Shown: positions 1 to 8,734, counted from the stretch's first letter. The stretch is DNA of 58,194 bases from JASTVH01 sp042862465 (GCA_042862465.1 JASTVH010000016.1:1-58194), one strand, 5' to 3'. Translations and numbers: made by a program. Notes: generated by a model not told the origin, from the letters alone.

Positions 1-2
1 TG

Positions 3-92
3 CGGGGCTTTGACTACTTGGCCAAGGTCGTTACCGGAGTGATATTCAAGGATGGAGAGGAGGTGGCAACAGCCGATCAGAGCGTCGCTTGA
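3..92 (+). CDS. C-terminal tail of an upstream gene (partial)
   Basis: The frame starting at base 3 is open from the window edge and ends at a TGA at 90-92. It encodes about 29 plausible residues, including FDYLAKVVTGVIF and KDGEEVATADQSVA. I do not recognise the protein. Its stop overlaps the possible TTG start of the kinase gene as TTGA, which would fit translational coupling. The other two frames are interrupted within the first 45 bases. The segment is too short to exclude a chance open frame. Confidence 0.4.
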   Translation, partial: RGFDYLAKVVTGVIFKDGEEVATADQSVA

Positions 93-916
93 TCAGGTCG
101 TTGAACACCAGATTTGACAATAACTCGCTCATGAGTGGCAAGGAAGCCCAGGTCTACATCGTCCGCTGTGGCGACGAGCGCCGTTGTGCCAAGGTCTTCA
201 AGGAGGCCCGCCAGCGCAGTTTCAAGCAGGCGGTGCAATACCAGGAGGGGCGTAAGGTGCGCAACAGCCGCCGCGCCCGTGCGATGTCGAAAAAGACCCG
301 CTACGGGCAAAAGGAGCAGGAAGACGCCTGGCTCAATGCCGAAGTGGACGCCCTTTACCAGCTTGCCGGAGCCGGCGTGCGCGTTCCCAAACCCTATGGT
401 TTTGTGGATGGTGTGCTGCTGATGGAGCTGGTGGAAGACGGCGAGGGCGCCGCCGCACCACGGCTGGACGACGTAACGCTGGGCGCGGAAGAGGCCCGGG
501 AGTACCACGACCGGGTCATCCGCGAGGTGGTGCGCATGCTCTGTGCCGGTCTGATCCACGGCGACCTGTCGGAATTCAATGTACTGCTCGATACGGCCGG
601 CCCTGTGATCATCGACCTGCCCCAGGCGGTCAATGCCGCCGGTAACAACAGCGCTGCCAGCATGCTGGAACGGGATGTTGCCAACATGCGGGCCTACTTC
701 GGACGCTTCGCGCCTGAACTGCTGGAAACCAACTACGGCCAGGAAATCTGGGCCCTGTACGAGTCCGGCGATCTGCATCCGGAGAGCACGCTTACCGGCC
801 GGTTTGAAGCCGTTGCCACCTCCGCCGATGTGGGCGAAGTCATTGCCGTCATCGACGCGGCGTGGGAGGAAGAGGAAGAAAGGCAGGCGCGGCTGCGCGA
901 TGAGGAAGAGGACTGA
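89..916 (+). CDS. RIO1-family serine/threonine protein kinase
   Basis: This is a RIO-type atypical protein kinase of the kind found in pseudomonads (PA4780-like). Counted from the TTG at 89, the ATP-binding lysine lies in RRCAKVFKEA (Lys35), the hinge in LLMELVED, the catalytic loop is HGDLSEFN (157-164) and the metal-binding aspartate is in VIIDLPQAV (Asp176). The tail is acidic and rich in glutamate. The start is uncertain: TTG at 89 overlaps the preceding stop, another TTG lies at 101, and the first ATG is at 131 (MSGKEAQVY). Homologues usually have about 20 residues before the MSGKEA motif. Those before it here do not look like the usual family N-terminus. The gene converges on the acyl-CoA dehydrogenase, with a palindromic repeat between them. 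Substrates are unknown. Confidence 0.85.
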   Translation: MIRSLNTRFDNNSLMSGKEAQVYIVRCGDERRCAKVFKEARQRSFKQAVQYQEGRKVRNSRRARAMSKKTRYGQKEQEDAWLNAEVDALYQLAGAGVRVPKPYGFVDGVLLMELVEDGEGAAAPRLDDVTLGAEEAREYHDRVIREVVRMLCAGLIHGDLSEFNVLLDTAGPVIIDLPQAVNAAGNNSAASMLERDVANMRAYFGRFAPELLETNYGQEIWALYESGDLHPESTLTGRFEAVATSADVGEVIAVIDAAWEEEEERQARLRDEEED

Positions 917-954
917 TAACCCGACCGGGTCGACCAGCGGGTCCAAAAAAAAAC

Positions 955-1032
955 GGGACAGACTTGCTTACGCCACCAAATTGACACCCACGCTAAAAGC
1001 CCCGTCAATCCAAGCTTTTGGCGTGGGTGTCC
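955..1032 (+). repeat. REP-like palindromic element, copy 1 (best palindrome)
   Basis: Arms at 983-1000 (starting GACACCCACGC) and 1014-1031 (ending GCGTGGGTGTC) are 18 bases each with one mismatch, around a 13-base loop. The left flank GGGACAGACTTG...CACCAAAT resembles the flank of the copy near 3000. It lies between convergent genes and could also act as a bidirectional terminator. Confidence 0.75.
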
Positions 1033-1068
1033 TAATTAACCCTCGCTTTGTTTAACGCACCCCGGATA

Positions 1069-2892
1069 TCAGGGATTCATCTCGAACTGATCCTTCAGTG
1101 CATACGCATAGTGCTCCCAGACATGCTGTTGCCGCTCGCGATCGACTGCCGGCCGCTGGATCATGCGGCGGGTGATCTGTTGCTGCAGCAGGGTGGCACT
1201 GGGTTTTTGGGTCAGTTCCAGGGCGTATCTGGAAAAGTCCCGCACGAACACATCAAAGATCTGGTCCACCAGCGCGTCGTCCAAAGACTGGATCTGCGCG
1301 TTTTCGAGGATCAACTGGCCGTATACCACCAGCGTAAACAGTTCGCCCAGGTTCAACAGGAAGTCGAAGTCCTTCTTCTGTTCGTCAGTGGGTCTGGCGG
1401 TGAGGAGCAGCAGCTTGAGCAGGCGGATCTGCTTCTTGAACCGATTGACGTTGGGCAGATCGAACTGGTCGTAGATCTTCTGATAGTCGTGAAAGCGGGT
1501 CTTGCCCAAGCCTTTGGTCGGGCCCTGATGGAACAGGAACTCATCGTCCTTCGGTTCGCGCTGGGGAGGCACCGGGTCGAACTCGGCCGAATTGAAAAAG
1601 TAGTTCGGCATGAACTTGAGAATCAGCGCCATGTTCACATGCACCGTGCCCTCCAGTTTGGGCAGGGCGCGAATGTCCTTCACCGCGGTCTCGAAATACA
1701 TGTTTTTCTCGAAGCCCTTGGCGGCGATTACATCCCACAGTTCGTTGATCACCTCCTCGCCCTGGGTGGTTACCTTCATCTTCACCATGGGCGTGAACAG
1801 CAGGTAACGGCGATCATTCGGCCCCGCCACACGGACATAATCCACCGCCCTCTGGGCAAACAGCTTCATGGCGGTCAGGCGCGTGTAGGCGTCGGTAAAC
1901 AGCTGCCGGATATGCACGAAATCGGTGACGTAATGGTCGAACAGGCGTCGATGGGAGGCGTGATTGATGGCCTCGTAATACGCGTGGGTGCAAATGCCGA
2001 TGGAGGCCCAGCCGAGATTGAACTTGCCGATATTGACCGTGTTGAGCGCCATGTCCCAGGCATCCTGCCCGGTGGCCAGAATGTCTTCTTCGCGGATCGG
2101 GTAGTCATTCAGGCGGAATTCGGCCACATAGTTCTGTGAGCTCACCACGTTCTGGATCAGCTCGTAATTCTTGTGATCGGATTCGACCACAAAGAACACA
2201 TACTCGTCGGTATCCGCGCGCTTGCCAAACACCGATACCAGCGCGGCCTGATTGCCGTTACCGATGTAATACTTGCCGCCGTTGGCCCGGTAGGTGCCGT
2301 CATCCTGGGGCGTGAGCACCATATCACTGGCGTAGATGTCGGCACCGTGCTCTTTCTCGGATAGGCCGAACGCGAAAATGCCACCCTCCTTGAGCAGCTT
2401 CGCGGCGCGCTTCTTGACCGCCTCGTTCTCACTGATCCAGATGGGCCCCAGCCCCAGGATCGAGACCTGCCAGGTATACCAGTAGGCCAGCCCGTAGAAA
2501 CCCAGCACTTCGTTCAGGGCGCAATTGCGCAGGGTGTCCCAGCGGGCGTCCTTGGTGCCATAGGGGGCCGGCGTCAGTAAGGTGGCGAACAGTTTTTCCC
2601 TGGCCTGGAAATCCAGAAAATCCTGGTACCAGGTGCGGTTATGATCGTCTTCCTTGAGCTGTTGCTTGCCCCGTTTCTCGAAGAAGTCGATGGTCTTCTT
2701 AACCAGCGAGCGGGACCGGCTATCGAGGCTGTCGTAGGTTTCGTTCTTGGGGTCGAGCAGGACGTGATCGATCTTCCGATCCGGCGCCCTGCTCACGCTG
2801 TTTTTCCCGAACAGGTCCTTGAAGCGAAGGGTGTCCGGCAGCAAATCCCCCGCAAGGCCTCGCATGTCTTGAGTCAAATCCAGCAGCTTCAT
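1069..2892 (-). CDS. Acyl-CoA dehydrogenase, long form
   Basis: This 607-residue flavoprotein belongs to the acyl-CoA dehydrogenase superfamily and probably performs the first oxidation of acyl-CoA beta-oxidation. Recognisable signatures are FGLSEKEHGAD (residues 175-185) and NGGKYYIGNGNQ (about 204-215) in the flavin-binding region, and KLEGTVHVN at the position of the usual EGT catalytic segment. An extra C-terminal helical domain of roughly 170 residues makes it longer than the 380-residue FadE-like class. It resembles the large dehydrogenases of Marinobacter and actinobacteria. The ATG at 2892 follows AAAGGA with good spacing. It stands alone, without other beta-oxidation genes, so its chain-length preference cannot be inferred. 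Confidence 0.85.
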   Translation of the reverse strand: MKLLDLTQDMRGLAGDLLPDTLRFKDLFGKNSVSRAPDRKIDHVLLDPKNETYDSLDSRSRSLVKKTIDFFEKRGKQQLKEDDHNRTWYQDFLDFQAREKLFATLLTPAPYGTKDARWDTLRNCALNEVLGFYGLAYWYTWQVSILGLGPIWISENEAVKKRAAKLLKEGGIFAFGLSEKEHGADIYASDMVLTPQDDGTYRANGGKYYIGNGNQAALVSVFGKRADTDEYVFFVVESDHKNYELIQNVVSSQNYVAEFRLNDYPIREEDILATGQDAWDMALNTVNIGKFNLGWASIGICTHAYYEAINHASHRRLFDHYVTDFVHIRQLFTDAYTRLTAMKLFAQRAVDYVRVAGPNDRRYLLFTPMVKMKVTTQGEEVINELWDVIAAKGFEKNMYFETAVKDIRALPKLEGTVHVNMALILKFMPNYFFNSAEFDPVPPQREPKDDEFLFHQGPTKGLGKTRFHDYQKIYDQFDLPNVNRFKKQIRLLKLLLLTARPTDEQKKDFDFLLNLGELFTLVVYGQLILENAQIQSLDDALVDQIFDVFVRDFSRYALELTQKPSATLLQQQITRRMIQRPAVDRERQQHVWEHYAYALKDQFEMNP

Positions 2893-2994
2893 CAGGCTAG
2901 TCCTTTATGGCGATGAGTGTTTTTGTGCTTATGGCCAGATTGATAGTAACGCGGAGTGGGGCGCACAGAGTAGAGGCCAGGAGCATCAATGCAA

Positions 2995-3091
2995 GGGGGC
3001 AGGTCTTGAGGCACCAAATGGACACCCACTCTTGGATCCGAATCAATCCAAGCGATTGGCCTGATTGTCCGGTTAGCTGGTTCGTGGGTCC
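2995..3091 (+). repeat. REP-like element, copy 2, with AGGTCTTG flank
   Basis: GGGGGCAGGTCTTGAGG is followed by CACCAAATGGACACCCACTC (core 3020-3029). A degenerate right arm GTGGGTCC lies at 3084-3091. The order flank-CACCAAAT-GACACCCAC and the internal TCAATCCAAGC match copy 1 near 955-1032. It sits between the divergent dehydrogenase and solute-binding protein genes. Confidence 0.65.
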
Positions 3092-3150
3092 TGTATGGGC
3101 GCGTATCACCACTTCAACGTAATCCCGAAAGCGGCTATGTTGGGAGGACA

Positions 3151-3951
3151 GTGAGCGGTTTTATCGACCCGACCCACCGGGGGGGGGGGAGTTTTGTGAG
3201 GCGCCTCAGTTTTTTTCTTGCCGCAATAGCCATGTTTTCGCCGTGCGTGGCGGCTGCCGAGAGCCCTCCCGCTTCTTCTGTGCATATCGTCAGTCAGGTT
3301 TGGAAAAATTACACCAATCCCGATGGTTCGGGTCTGGCCTGGGATATCGTTCGCAGCGTCTTCGAAGACGCCGGCCTGACGCTGGACTACCAAACAATGC
3401 CCTATAAAAGAGCGGTGCGAATGGTCAGGGAAGGAAAGGCCGATGCGTGGGTTGCCTCCTACCGCAATGAGCAGACATTCGCGCTTTACCCGGAATGGCC
3501 TCATGACTACGAGGTGACCTCGGTGGTTGGTCTGCATTCGGCGTTCACAACATGGAATGGGCCCGACTCGCTACGCGGTAAGCGCATCGCCTTTATCCGC
3601 GGATACAACCTGGAGCAGTACATTGATCCATCTTTTGAACCGGTTGAAGTCACCACGCTTAGCCAAGGCATTGAAATGGCAGCGATGGGCCGCGTTGACT
3701 TCGCGATTGAAGCCCGCCAGGACATCCTCGAATATCTGGACACAAGGCCGGAATTCCAGCGCGCGCTGGAACTGCGTGAAGTTCTTCGGCTGGGCCTCTA
3801 TCTCGGCTTTAACGACTCGGTACGTTCTCGTAGGCTGATCAGGGTTTGGGACCAGCATTTTCCCGAGTTGCTGGAATCCGGCGAGCTCCGAAACCTGTAC
3901 GTTAAATACGGGTATGGTGAGGACTTTAACGTCGACTGGGGGAACCGCTGA
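3151..3951 (+). CDS. Periplasmic amino-acid-type solute-binding protein
   Basis: A 266-residue protein of the family 3 extracellular solute-binding fold. A positively charged start and a hydrophobic stretch (FFLAAIAMFSPCVAAAES) form a signal peptide, so it should act in the periplasm. The body has the usual pattern: early WDIVRSVFEDAGL, YKRAVRMVREGKADAW, then LRGKRIAFIRGYN and a second lobe. The GTG start at 3151 is supported by GGGAGGACA just upstream. No transporter permease or ATPase genes are adjacent. It could feed a distant transporter or serve as a stand-alone sensor. The ligand is unknown. Confidence 0.75.
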   Translation: MSGFIDPTHRGGGSFVRRLSFFLAAIAMFSPCVAAAESPPASSVHIVSQVWKNYTNPDGSGLAWDIVRSVFEDAGLTLDYQTMPYKRAVRMVREGKADAWVASYRNEQTFALYPEWPHDYEVTSVVGLHSAFTTWNGPDSLRGKRIAFIRGYNLEQYIDPSFEPVEVTTLSQGIEMAAMGRVDFAIEARQDILEYLDTRPEFQRALELREVLRLGLYLGFNDSVRSRRLIRVWDQHFPELLESGELRNLYVKYGYGEDFNVDWGNR

Positions 3952-4359
3952 CCGGATCAGTGTGGGCGAGCCCTTGGGTCTTAAAACCAAGAGCCCCCTG
4001 CCATTCCGCGCAAACCCAAGGTGCTGAAGGTCGTCAAGTGCTGGAATGAGTGTCCGGATAGCGGGGATAGCGTTGCTTTGGGTTGCAATACGCCACCTTG
4101 AGCTGCGCGGTTCGTGGTGCAAAAGGCAAGACCTGCCCCCGCTTACGTTTCTAATTGCAACCAAGCCAGTTATATTGGTAACCAAGGCTGGGATGCTATT
4201 GCCCACCTGGATTCGCCCGCTGGGGCACTCAAGGATGTCGCTTTTCCGTTTTGCCCTTGCTACGCCATTCTCCGCAAACGACATTGCCGAAATGCTCAGT
4301 TACCCCCGCGCTTCAATGTCTGCGCAGCCTTCCGGGGTAACCCGCAAGGAGAACCGCAA
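3952..4359. other. Intergenic region upstream of the ATP-grasp gene
   Basis: About 400 bases hold no convincing gene. An imperfect hairpin, CTTGG...CCAAG around 3972-3990, may end the solute-binding protein transcript. A short repeat copy lies at 4043-4063. The frame open from 4114 into the ATP-grasp gene has poor protein character before the strong ribosome-binding site at 4343-4348. Confidence 0.5.
4043..4063 (-). repeat. REP-like core, copy 3 (single arm)
   Basis: GGAATGAGTGTCCGGATAGCG reads, on the minus strand, as CGCTATCCGGACACTCATTCC. It resembles the TGGAATGGGTGTCC arm at 12961-12975. No paired arm is evident. Confidence 0.4.
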
Positions 4360-5667
4360 ATGCCGATTACCCCAGACTCTGAAATGTCCGAAGAAGTGCT
4401 GGCCTGGCGCGATCCGACCCTGGACTCGGTAAAAGGAACCGAGACCCCAAAGGATCCGAGCAAAGGCTACATCGCGCTGCTTGGCTGGAGCGTCAATGCA
4501 ATCAAGGCGGCCCAAAAGTTTGATCGCCGCTATATCGTGGTCGCTCCGGAATGGGCTCAGGATTTCTGTACCGCAAACCACATACCTTACATTCCCTGGG
4601 ATTTTATCCGACTGAACGACCGGTCCCTGGAAATTGCGCAGAAATTGAAAGCGGAAGGTGTCGACGTGGCGGTCCCCCTGTTCGAGGAAACCGTTGAATG
4701 GTCAGGGGCTATCAACTCCGTCCTTCTCAATAATCCTCGCATGTTCGGCCAGTCCATTCTGTTCCGCGACAAGGCTCTGATGAAGCGCCGGGCCCAGCTT
4801 GGCGGGATTCGCGTTGGCATCTTCGAGGAGGCGCACGAGAAAGAGGACATCGTCCGCTTCATGAAGCGCGTCAACCAGACCCTGCTCAAGCTGGATGGTG
4901 ACCCGGACGATCCGATTCACGTGAAGGCCTTCGACAAGGCCGGGTGTCTCGGCCACCGAATGATTCGCACACTGGAAGAGATCGACAATATTCCGTTGGA
5001 GGAATATCCCCTGCTGATGGAAAGCCACCTCAGTGGCTGGGAGTTTGCGGTTGAGGCCTGGATCCACGACGGGGAAATCAAGTTTCTGAATATTTCCGAA
5101 TACGTCACCCTGGGTTACTCGGTCTTCGTACCTGCGACCAAGGAACTGGAGAGCTGGCGTAATGCGATCACGAAGCAGATCGAACTGCTGATCAAAACAT
5201 TCGACATCAAGTTCGGTTTGATTCACCCGGAGTACTTCGTGACCGCCGACGGCGAGATGTACTTTGGGGAGATCGCCTACCGGCCGCCGGGCTTCAAGGC
5301 CTTCGAGCTGATCGAAAGGGCTTACGGGTTCAATGCGTATCAGGCGTCGATGCTGGTCTTCGATCCCAAGAGCACCAAGGAAGAGGTCGAAAAATTCTTC
5401 CCCCGTGAAGTGGTGGACGCCAAGGGCTATGCGGGTTGCTTTGGTGTCTATCCGAGGCGGCGCGTGGTCAGCAAGCTGGAGATGCCCAAGGAGACCATTG
5501 AGCACCCCTACTTCGAGTCACACGAGTTACATGAACCGGTCGAGGAAACCGTGCCGGACCGGTCGGCCTTCGGCACTCACTGGGGGCTGGTCTTCTTCTT
5601 TGGTGACGATCCGATCAAGATGCGGGATCTGCTTAAGGCCCAGGAAGAATTGGACTTCTACGTTTGA
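4360..5667 (+). CDS. ATP-grasp domain enzyme, substrate unknown
   Basis: A 435-residue cytosolic protein with ATP-grasp architecture. The N-terminal third forms a Rossmann-like pre-ATP-grasp domain (IALLGWSVNAIKAAQKFD, then YIVVAPEWAQDF). The ATP-grasp core follows, with LFRDKALMKRRAQLGG, the ligand-binding LLMESHLSGWEFAVEAWI and the metal-binding YFVTADGEMYFGEIAYRPPG. Such enzymes form carboxylate-amine or carboxylate-thiol bonds by way of acyl phosphates. The start at 4360 is set by AAGGAG at 4343-4348, and the upstream extension of the frame is not protein-like. No biosynthetic partner gene lies beside it, so neither the acid nor the amine substrate can be guessed. Confidence 0.75.
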   Translation: MPITPDSEMSEEVLAWRDPTLDSVKGTETPKDPSKGYIALLGWSVNAIKAAQKFDRRYIVVAPEWAQDFCTANHIPYIPWDFIRLNDRSLEIAQKLKAEGVDVAVPLFEETVEWSGAINSVLLNNPRMFGQSILFRDKALMKRRAQLGGIRVGIFEEAHEKEDIVRFMKRVNQTLLKLDGDPDDPIHVKAFDKAGCLGHRMIRTLEEIDNIPLEEYPLLMESHLSGWEFAVEAWIHDGEIKFLNISEYVTLGYSVFVPATKELESWRNAITKQIELLIKTFDIKFGLIHPEYFVTADGEMYFGEIAYRPPGFKAFELIERAYGFNAYQASMLVFDPKSTKEEVEKFFPREVVDAKGYAGCFGVYPRRRVVSKLEMPKETIEHPYFESHELHEPVEETVPDRSAFGTHWGLVFFFGDDPIKMRDLLKAQEELDFYV

Positions 5668-5715
5668 AGAGAACGCCCGGGTACCGTCCCAGGCTGATTG
5701 TCTAATCAACCAGGC

Positions 5716-5774
5716 GGATACCCACTCTAAAAGCCTCATCAAATGCACTCTTCAGGGCACGGGATCAGGTCTGG
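5716..5774 (+). repeat. REP-like element, copy 4, with ATCAGGTCTGG motif
   Basis: GGATACCCACTCTAAAAGCC at 5716-5735 matches the left arm of copy 1 including TAAAAGCC. GGGATCAGGTCTGG follows at 5761-5774, so the two motifs appear in the opposite order to copy 2. It lies between the convergent ATP-grasp and GGDEF genes. Confidence 0.6.
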
Positions 5775-5828
5775 GCATGGCGGGCGAGGGGCCAATGATT
5801 TGACCCCATTGGTTTGAATCTGGGCGTG

Positions 5829-6749
5829 TCAGTCACTGGCGTTGGCAGCAATCTGGTCCCGCCCCTCTGACTTGGCTTGATACAGCTTCTTGTCAGCCGT
5901 CTCGAGGAGGCGGTTTTCATGATCTGGAAGGGTGGGAACGCACGTGGCCAGGCCAATGCTCACTGTCACGATGGGTGCGGACGGCGAGGCTTCATGGGGT
6001 ATGTTCAGCTCGCGAATATCTTCGAGCACCTGTTGCATCATAGCCCTGGCATCTTCAGCAGGGGTGTTGCCCAACACCAATGCGAACTCCTCCCCGCCAT
6101 ATCGCGCGCAAAGGTCACTGGGGCGGCGGGCAAATTTCTTTAGCGCCTGCCCAACCCGGACCAGGCAATCATCACCCTCCAGGTGGCCATAGGCGTCGTT
6201 AAACAGCTTGAAGTGATCGATGTCGATAATGGCAAAGGAAAAGGGGAGCCCCAACCGAGCACACCGCCGCCATTCCTCGTTGATGAATTCATCCATGAAC
6301 CGCCGGTTAGCCACGTTGGTCAGACCGTCGATCCGGGCAAGTTTCAGCACTTCCTGTTCCGCCAGTTTGCGTTTGGTGATGTCCTGGTGCGTGACGACGT
6401 AGTAGGCCTCACCGTTCCAGTGGAACCGGGTGACCCGCATGATAAACCAGCGGGGCTCATCCGGGCTGTGGCAGTCATATTCAAAACTGAAGAAATCGTC
6501 CCCGTCGATGACCTGGCGAATACCACGCGCCGCCGTGATACCAGACTGGTCGCCCATGCGACCTGCCTGGTCGCAGACCTGCAGGTAGTTGAGCCCGACC
6601 CAGCCACTGGATTGTGGTTTGTCATTCTCACGACCGAAGGTGACCCAGTTCTGGTTGGCAAAAGTGATCGTACCGTCCCCATCGATCACCACGATGTTTT
6701 CGGTCAGGGAATCGAGGATGCTTTCAAAAAATCTGTACCGTTCTGCCAT
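5829..6749 (-). CDS. PAS-GGDEF diguanylate cyclase
   Basis: A predicted c-di-GMP synthase of about 306 residues. An N-terminal PAS domain (about 5-125; ILDSLTENIVVIDGDG, ending HQDITKRKLAEQEV) is followed by a GGDEF domain with an intact GGEEF active site (218-222). RPSD at 209-212 is an intact RxxD inhibitory site, so product inhibition is expected. No membrane segment is evident, so it is likely cytosolic. The start is ambiguous: ATG at 6749 and GTG at 6758 share an AGGAG that is slightly far from one and too near the other. The PAS ligand is unknown. Confidence 0.88.
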   Translation of the reverse strand: MAERYRFFESILDSLTENIVVIDGDGTITFANQNWVTFGRENDKPQSSGWVGLNYLQVCDQAGRMGDQSGITAARGIRQVIDGDDFFSFEYDCHSPDEPRWFIMRVTRFHWNGEAYYVVTHQDITKRKLAEQEVLKLARIDGLTNVANRRFMDEFINEEWRRCARLGLPFSFAIIDIDHFKLFNDAYGHLEGDDCLVRVGQALKKFARRPSDLCARYGGEEFALVLGNTPAEDARAMMQQVLEDIRELNIPHEASPSAPIVTVSIGLATCVPTLPDHENRLLETADKKLYQAKSEGRDQIAANASD

Positions 6750-7072
6750 CAAGCCCACAATCTCCTATGCTCCTGGCTCCCGCAATGCTACGTGTGCAAA
6801 CCGCAACCTGTGCCTGATTGAATGATCATGGTCGCATAGTTTGGGTCGTTTGACGCAGTGTGTTGAATGAGCTGAGGCAGGGTCAGGTCTTGAATCCTGC
6901 AATTGAGTCCATGATTGGACGCTTTACGTGTAAGGACACACAGCGTTTTGATGAGACGGGAAAAACGCGGGATTACGACCGATACGGCACTCCGGCTTTC
7001 ACCCTTAACTCCTATGAAGGGCCAGTGCTGTTAGCATGGGCGCATTCGCAAACACACAGCAAGGAGCTTGCG
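6750..7072. other. Divergent intergenic region with a transposase-relic motif
   Basis: This gap separates the divergent GGDEF and ABC-class ATPase genes and must contain both promoters. It contains the GGGTCAGGTCTTGAATCCTG motif at 6880. The frame open from 6860 continues into the ATPase gene. A strong AAGGAG at 7061-7066, just before the ATG at 7073, argues the upstream part is leader. Confidence 0.5.
6880..6902 (+). repeat. GGTCAGGTCTTG motif (RAYT-associated relic)
   Basis: GGGTCAGGTCTTGAATCCTG followed by CAA resembles a sequence often seen near REP-associated tyrosine transposase genes in proteobacteria. Related copies here are at 2995, 5761 and 19713. Assignment rests on recall of the motif. 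Confidence 0.45.
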
Positions 7073-8734
7073 ATGACAAATCTGGCGCAGACACTCAAGG
7101 ACCTGGATGGCAAGGGTTACAAGGCCTACAAGAGCCTGCGGGGTGAATACCCTTTCGAGGGCTGGACGCTGATCGTGGACCACGTTCAGGCCGACCCTTT
7201 TGCGGCACCCTCCCGGATGCGGGCCGTTGTCGATACACGAACTGCCGCGCTTCCTGACAGCGTATTCCGTTCTACGCCCCGAAAAACGGCGGCGCGGGAT
7301 TACATCGCCCGTGCGTTCCGCGATGCGGTCAAAAGTGAAAAGGCACTGGGCATTGATGCGGGCCGGCAAACCGTGCTCGAGCGCACGGCGGTGCTGTTCA
7401 CGGAGGCGGGGGTGGAGATCCGTTTTACCCTCAACCTCCCGGCGCGGGGCCGGACCATCCTCGGCCACCAGGCCAACAAACTCATTTGCGACCGGCTTCC
7501 CGAGGCCGTACTGAAAGCCGCCACGGCCCGGGAGCTGGACCTGGACGCCCTCGAGACCCACATGTCTGCGGTGGAAGACCAGCAGGCACTGCGTGATGCG
7601 TTGGTCGCCAGGGATCTGGTGGCGTTTGTGGGCAACAACGCCATTCTCGCACGCCAGTCGGGCATCGATGACCGCCCCCTGTCAGAGGCCATCCCGTTCC
7701 AATCGCCGGAGTCGCTCAGCGTACGGATTGATACGCCCAATGCCGGCACCGTGACCGGAATGGGCGTACCCAGGGGCATCACACTGGTGGTGGGCGGGGG
7801 CTTTCATGGCAAGTCCACCTTGCTGTCCGCCATCAGCGAAGGCATCTACGACCATATCCCCGGCGACGGCCGCGAGCAGGTGGTCACGGAGCCCACGTCT
7901 GTCAAGATCCGGGCCGAGGATGGCCGCGCGGTCCACAATATGGATCTGTCCCCCTACATCAACCGTCTGCCCTTCGGCAAAACCACCCTGGACTTCTCCA
8001 CGGAGCTGGCCTCCGGCTCTACCAGCCAGGCAGCGGCCCTGCAGGAGAGCCTGGAAACCGGTGCCCGGACGCTGCTGGTGGATGAGGATACTTCGGCCAC
8101 CAATTTCATGATCCGGGACCGGCGCATGCAGGCGCTGGTGGCCCGGGAGCACGAGCCCATCACGCCCTTCGTGGACCGCATCCGACAGCTGCGCGATGAG
8201 GTGGAGGTGTCCACCATCCTGGTGATGGGCGGGTCCGGCGACTATTTCGACTGCGCCGACACCGTCATCCAGATGCAGGATTACAGCCCCCATGATGTCA
8301 CCCAGGACGCCCACCGGATCGCCGCGGAGTACACCACTGGCCGCCACCAGGAGGCGACGGAATCCCTAACGCGTCCGCACCCACGTCCGCTCGCCTGCCA
8401 GCGGCTCAACCCGGAAACCAAGCCGGGCAAGCTAAAGGTTCAGGCCCGTGGCACGGATAAGCTGGTGTTTGGCCGCGACGATGTCGACCTAAGGGCGGTG
8501 GAGCAGATTGTCGACAGCTCCCAGGTTCGGGCCATGGGCCTGCTTCTGGCCCGTCTCGCCCGGGAGGGCAAGACCCTGGAGCAACCGGACGCGACCCTCC
8601 GGGAATGGCTCGAGGCGGGGCTCGTGTCCATCAGCAACCGCCCTGATGGCGACCTGGCCCTACCCCGGGTTTTCGAGGTGATGGCTGCGCTGAACCGGCT
8701 GCGCCAGCCGGGTTTTCAGCCTACGGGCCAATAG
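7073..8734 (+). CDS. ABC-class predicted ATPase (ABC_ATPase family)
   Basis: A 553-residue cytosolic protein of the family annotated as predicted ATPase of the ABC class. It has its own N-terminal domain (about 1-230), then a nucleotide-binding core: P-loop GGGFHGKSTL (G241 to about 250), a signature-like LASGSTSQAAALQESLETG, and Walker B TLLVDEDT (337-339 are Asp-Glu-Asp). It has no membrane segments and no transporter partner, so it is not an import or export ATPase. A structurally studied homologue is the trypanosome RNA-editing protein MRB1590, which hints at nucleic-acid work. The bacterial role is unknown. AAGGAG at 7061 sets the start. Confidence 0.85.
   Translation: MTNLAQTLKDLDGKGYKAYKSLRGEYPFEGWTLIVDHVQADPFAAPSRMRAVVDTRTAALPDSVFRSTPRKTAARDYIARAFRDAVKSEKALGIDAGRQTVLERTAVLFTEAGVEIRFTLNLPARGRTILGHQANKLICDRLPEAVLKAATARELDLDALETHMSAVEDQQALRDALVARDLVAFVGNNAILARQSGIDDRPLSEAIPFQSPESLSVRIDTPNAGTVTGMGVPRGITLVVGGGFHGKSTLLSAISEGIYDHIPGDGREQVVTEPTSVKIRAEDGRAVHNMDLSPYINRLPFGKTTLDFSTELASGSTSQAAALQESLETGARTLLVDEDTSATNFMIRDRRMQALVAREHEPITPFVDRIRQLRDEVEVSTILVMGGSGDYFDCADTVIQMQDYSPHDVTQDAHRIAAEYTTGRHQEATESLTRPHPRPLACQRLNPETKPGKLKVQARGTDKLVFGRDDVDLRAVEQIVDSSQVRAMGLLLARLAREGKTLEQPDATLREWLEAGLVSISNRPDGDLALPRVFEVMAALNRLRQPGFQPTGQ

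Noticed and set aside
77..946. Minus-strand frame covering the RIO kinase
   Set aside because: The plus-strand kinase has intact catalytic motifs; the minus frame lacks family similarity.
1048..2139. Long open frame on the plus strand, opposite the acyl-CoA dehydrogenase
   Set aside because: It is a shadow of a well-supported gene on the other strand, with histidine- and glutamine-rich composition and no ribosome-binding site.
4702..5505. Minus-strand frame within the ATP-grasp gene
   Set aside because: It overlaps the whole ATP-grasp core, and its composition is that of a codon-bias shadow.
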